Source of the DNA: CAZLPW01 sp964561495
GTDB lineage: Bacteria > Fidelibacterota > Marinisomatia > Marinisomatales > UBA1611
Assembly (NCBI GenBank): GCA_964561495.1
Contig: CAZLPW010000081.1
Location: 1 to 8,760 of the forward strand
Length of the DNA stretch: 8,760 nucleotides
Reading direction: 5' to 3'
A program made the position numbers and the translations under genes. Below the pieces are notes generated by a model that was given only the letters and a program-made list of their open reading frames with translations, had not been told where the DNA came from and searched no databases. Positions 6,639 through 8,760 of this stretch are shown here, piece by piece; position 1 is the first letter of the stretch; every line of letters starts with the position of its first letter.

Positions 6639-7508
6639 GTGAAGAATAAAGAATTAAGGTTAATCATTCTAATGACAGCTTCAATGACTACCTGGGGATT
6701 ATCCTGGACGAATGCAAAAATACTAGGACAATATACAAGCCCAACAGTTTTGATGGTGTGGCGGTTCCTGCTGGCCTCAATCTCTATTGCTCCAATTGTC
6801 TATTGGTCAAAAAACTCTTTTAAATTATCTCCTAAGGGACTTTCGTTTGTATTACTAAATTCAGTTTTTATGGTTTCATATAACTATTTTTTTTTTAAAG
6901 GAACTCAGTCTGGTTTAGCAGGTGTAGGTGGTGTACTGGTTACAACTCTGAATCCTATTTTAACTACCCTTTTTTCAGGATTATTATTTGGTGAGGTTCT
7001 ACAAAAAAAAGACTGGTTTGGACTCCTTTTGGGTCTGATAGCAGGTACTTTAATTATTCAATTCTGGAGTATTAACACCAGACTTTTCTTTCAATCAGGT
7101 AATATCTATTTTATCATGGCCTCAATCTCATGGGTTACGGTAACGATCCTTACATCTAGAGCAAGATATACCACTCCTTTTATAAGCTACAGTTTCTGGA
7201 GCTATGTTTTTTCTTTCTTTTTTTGTATTACATTTACAAGTATAGATCAGTTTTTTGAGGTTTTGACTTTTGGATATATATTCTGGATAAATCTATTATT
7301 CCTTGGCATCGCTGCAATGAGCATTGGCACAACAATTTATTTTTATGCATCTTCTGAACTGGGTCCCAAAAAAGCGAGCGCCTATATCTTTATTGTACCA
7401 GTTACGGCCCTAGGTTTTGCGGTCCTTATATTAAATGAGCCGGTAGCTATTACGACTATATTTGGAGGACTTTTAGGGATTGTTGCTGTATATCTGATAA
7501 ATAAATGA
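6639..7508 (+). CDS. EamA/DMT-superfamily inner-membrane transporter
   Basis: A 289-residue polytopic membrane protein of the drug/metabolite transporter superfamily with two tandem EamA repeats (about 7-141 and 153-288) and about ten helices (near 7-24, 36-53, 70-86, 94-117, 126-142, 153-173, 183-200, 211-236, 246-265, 269-287). Typical signatures are TTWGLSWTNAK (17-27) at the first helix, RFLLAS (42-47), TTLNPILTTLFSGLLFGEVL (102-121) closing the first repeat, and the parallel IFIVPVTALGFAVLILNEP (250-268) and FGGLLGIVAVYLI (275-287) in the second. Start is GTG; an in-frame TAA lies four codons upstream. Family members export amino acids, metabolites or drugs; the substrate cannot be assigned. 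It is the only plus-strand gene and ends one base from the convergent threonine aldolase stop. It uses TGA as a genuine stop, a useful control for the UGA recoding nearby. Confidence 0.92.
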   Translation: MKNKELRLIILMTASMTTWGLSWTNAKILGQYTSPTVLMVWRFLLASISIAPIVYWSKNSFKLSPKGLSFVLLNSVFMVSYNYFFFKGTQSGLAGVGGVLVTTLNPILTTLFSGLLFGEVLQKKDWFGLLLGLIAGTLIIQFWSINTRLFFQSGNIYFIMASISWVTVTILTSRARYTTPFISYSFWSYVFSFFFCITFTSIDQFFEVLTFGYIFWINLLFLGIAAMSIGTTIYFYASSELGPKKASAYIFIVPVTALGFAVLILNEPVAITTIFGGLLGIVAVYLINK

Positions 7509-7509
7509 A

Positions 7510-8547
7510 TTATTGTTTTTCTCCTAAAAAGCTAACTAGTTCTTTAATCGTATTATCAATATCATTCTCGCTAACACATGAATGAGTGACCATCCTAAAC
7601 TTTCTTGGACCAGTGCCTAAGAATAATATACCTTTTGCTTTCATAGTATCTAAAAGTTCCTGATCTGAATGCCTCTCACTTTCAAAGTCAAAATAAATAA
7701 TATTTGTCTTAATATCATTAGGATCTAGGTATATAGCATTAATCTTGACAAGACCTTCAGATAATCTTTTTGCTAATCGATGATCTTCTGGTATCCTTGA
7801 CACCATCCGCTCTAAGGCGTATTTACCCGCAGCCGCAACTATTCCTCCTTGTCGCATACCACCTCCCAAAGCTTTTCTAATTCTTCTTGCTTTTTTTATA
7901 AACTTTTTTGAGCCACACAATAATGAGCCAATCGGAGCAGATAGACCCTTTGATAGACAAAATGATACTGAGTCAATACCTACATTAAGATCAGATGGGG
8001 AGACACCTAAGGCCGCGCTTGCATTAAAGATTCTGGCTCCATCAACATGAACTTTCAAAAAATTTTTTTTCGCAATCTCAACTACATTTAATATATAATC
8101 TTTTTTGAGTGGCGAACCATTGCATAGATTATGTGTATTCTCAAGACAAATTAATTTTGTAGGAGGGAAATGATCATTCGGATACCTTATAGCAGCCTCT
8201 ATATCAGGAAGTAATAAGGTTCCATCAGATTGGTTAACTAACTGCCTTGAATGTATACCCCCAAAAGCAGATATACCACCAGCCTCATATAAAAAAGTAT
8301 GGGCCAAGTGTCCTAGTATTACCTCATCTCCTCTTTCGCAATGTGATAGCACTCCAACAAGGTTAGCCATTGTTCCACTAGGGACCAACAATGAAGACTC
8401 CATTCCCATTAACTCCGCGGCCATGGGCTCAAAATCATTTATTGTAGGATCCTCAGAAAAAACATCATCCCCGAGTTCCGCCTGAGCTATAGCATCTTTC
8501 ATTCCTCTAGGAGGTAGGGTGACGGTATCACTTCTTAGATCAATCAT
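7510..8547 (-). CDS. ltaE: Low-specificity L-threonine aldolase (PLP-dependent)
   Basis: A 345-residue cytoplasmic fold-type I PLP enzyme, the usual length for the family, that cleaves L-threonine or L-allo-threonine to glycine and acetaldehyde. Visible signatures: IDLRSDTVTLPP (2-13), GDDVFSEDPTIN (26-37), VPSGTMANL (55-63) for phosphate binding, His83 in LAHTFLYEAGG (the His that stacks on PLP), ENTHN (136-140), KVHVDGARIFNA (165-176) with the cofactor Asp169, the Schiff-base Lys200 in SVSFCLSKGLSAPIGS (194-208 and on), and LGGGMRQGG (227-235). All key residues are present, so the enzyme should be active. The ATG overlaps the stop of the upstream VOC gene as ATGA, a classic coupling arrangement, and AGAG lies about eight bases upstream. 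It converges with the EamA gene. No clear terminator hairpin is visible between them. Confidence 0.95.
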   Translation of the reverse strand: MIDLRSDTVTLPPRGMKDAIAQAELGDDVFSEDPTINDFEPMAAELMGMESSLLVPSGTMANLVGVLSHCERGDEVILGHLAHTFLYEAGGISAFGGIHSRQLVNQSDGTLLLPDIEAAIRYPNDHFPPTKLICLENTHNLCNGSPLKKDYILNVVEIAKKNFLKVHVDGARIFNASAALGVSPSDLNVGIDSVSFCLSKGLSAPIGSLLCGSKKFIKKARRIRKALGGGMRQGGIVAAAGKYALERMVSRIPEDHRLAKRLSEGLVKINAIYLDPNDIKTNIIYFDFESERHSDQELLDTMKAKGILFLGTGPRKFRMVTHSCVSENDIDNTIKELVSFLGEKQ

Positions 8548-8760
8548 TGATCATCTCTTTTAAAAATAAACGAGTTATCCTGAAACGATTTAAACTCTAA
8601 GGCATTACCACTAGGATCTTGAATAAAAAATGTTGCTTGCTCTCCTGCTCTATCTTTGAATCTGATTTTGGGTTTTATTAAAAAAGGGACTCCCTTCTTT
8701 CTAATTTTTTTAGATAGTTTTTCCCACTCTAGCCAAGGTAAAACAACTCCAAAATGTCTT
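8544..8760 (-). CDS. Glyoxalase/VOC-family protein, C-terminal part only
   Basis: The last 71 codons of a minus-strand gene that begins beyond the right edge, ending at a TGA that overlaps the aldolase ATG by 4 nt. The visible part is a typical final half of a vicinal oxygen chelate (glyoxalase/bleomycin-resistance/dioxygenase) protein: HFGVVLPWLEWEKLSKKI (2-19), KKGVPFLIKPKIRFKD (21-36), and the closing GEQATFFIQDPSGNALEFKSF (39-59 in two parts) in which His2 and the Glu of ALEFK are the likely metal ligands. These enzymes bind a divalent metal and act on small molecules; the reaction cannot be assigned from the fragment. Coupling to the threonine aldolase suggests co-expression. It is a second nearby gene with TGA as a true stop. 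Confidence 0.85.
   Translation of the reverse strand, partial: RHFGVVLPWLEWEKLSKKIRKKGVPFLIKPKIRFKDRAGEQATFFIQDPSGNALEFKSFQDNSFIFKRDDQ

Noticed and set aside
7500..7560. Bidirectional terminator between the EamA and threonine aldolase genes
   Set aside because: Only one base separates the stops, and no stable G-C stem is visible around it.

Overview
The window looks like a chromosomal segment from an AT-rich, Gram-negative bacterium of the FCB group. I favour Candidatus Marinimicrobia (SAR406) or a similar uncultured, probably marine lineage, but the sequence alone does not settle this. The clues are several predicted secreted or outer-membrane proteins, a C-terminal domain of the type IX secretion (Por) sorting type, a CsgG-like plus DUF5683-like protein, a cohesin-like lipoprotein and a LamG-type lectin protein. 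Translation is compact: starts overlap upstream stops by 4 to 20 nt, and TTG and GTG starts are used.

Layout. From the right edge, on the minus strand: the C-terminal end of a glyoxalase/VOC-family protein (8544-8760) is coupled by an ATGA overlap to a low-specificity L-threonine aldolase (7510-8547). A plus-strand EamA/DMT transporter (6639-7508) converges on the aldolase with one base between them. An 81-bp divergent intergenic region (6558-6638) then separates the transporter from a long minus-strand series: an isoaspartyl protein methyltransferase with a hydrophobic N-terminal extension (5865-6557), a large secreted redox protein (3806-5872), a small exported protein of unknown function (3292-3795), a CsgG-like/DUF5683 envelope protein (1599-3218), a cohesin-like lipoprotein (1064-1618), and a LamG-domain secreted protein that runs off the left edge (1-1074).

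Main result. The region 3806-5872 appears as two open frames separated by a single in-frame TGA at 4463-4465. It is best read as one 688-residue selenoprotein. The TGA sits exactly at the first position of a thioredoxin/redoxin CxxC active site, giving APG-U-PVC-SPEL. It is followed, starting 9 nt after the TGA, by a perfect 6-bp hairpin with a G-initial 7-nt loop that begins 16 nt after the TGA, as expected for a bacterial SECIS element. UGA is an ordinary stop in two neighbouring genes (EamA and VOC) and Trp is encoded by TGG, so this is local recoding rather than a changed genetic code. The whole protein reads: signal peptide, LVIVD-like beta-propeller, Ig-like domain, Sec-containing redoxin domain, type IX-type sorting domain. 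A surface-exposed or released selenoprotein of this architecture is, as far as I know, unusual. Automatic annotation would split it into two incomplete genes.

How the genes may work together (inference): the minus-strand series encodes mostly envelope or exported proteins, with a protein-repair enzyme and a thiol/selenol redox enzyme at its head and surface-binding or assembly proteins further down. An internal promoter candidate before the CsgG-like gene suggests that the last three genes can also be expressed separately. The Sec machinery (selA, selB, selC, selD) is not in this window and would have to be elsewhere in the genome.
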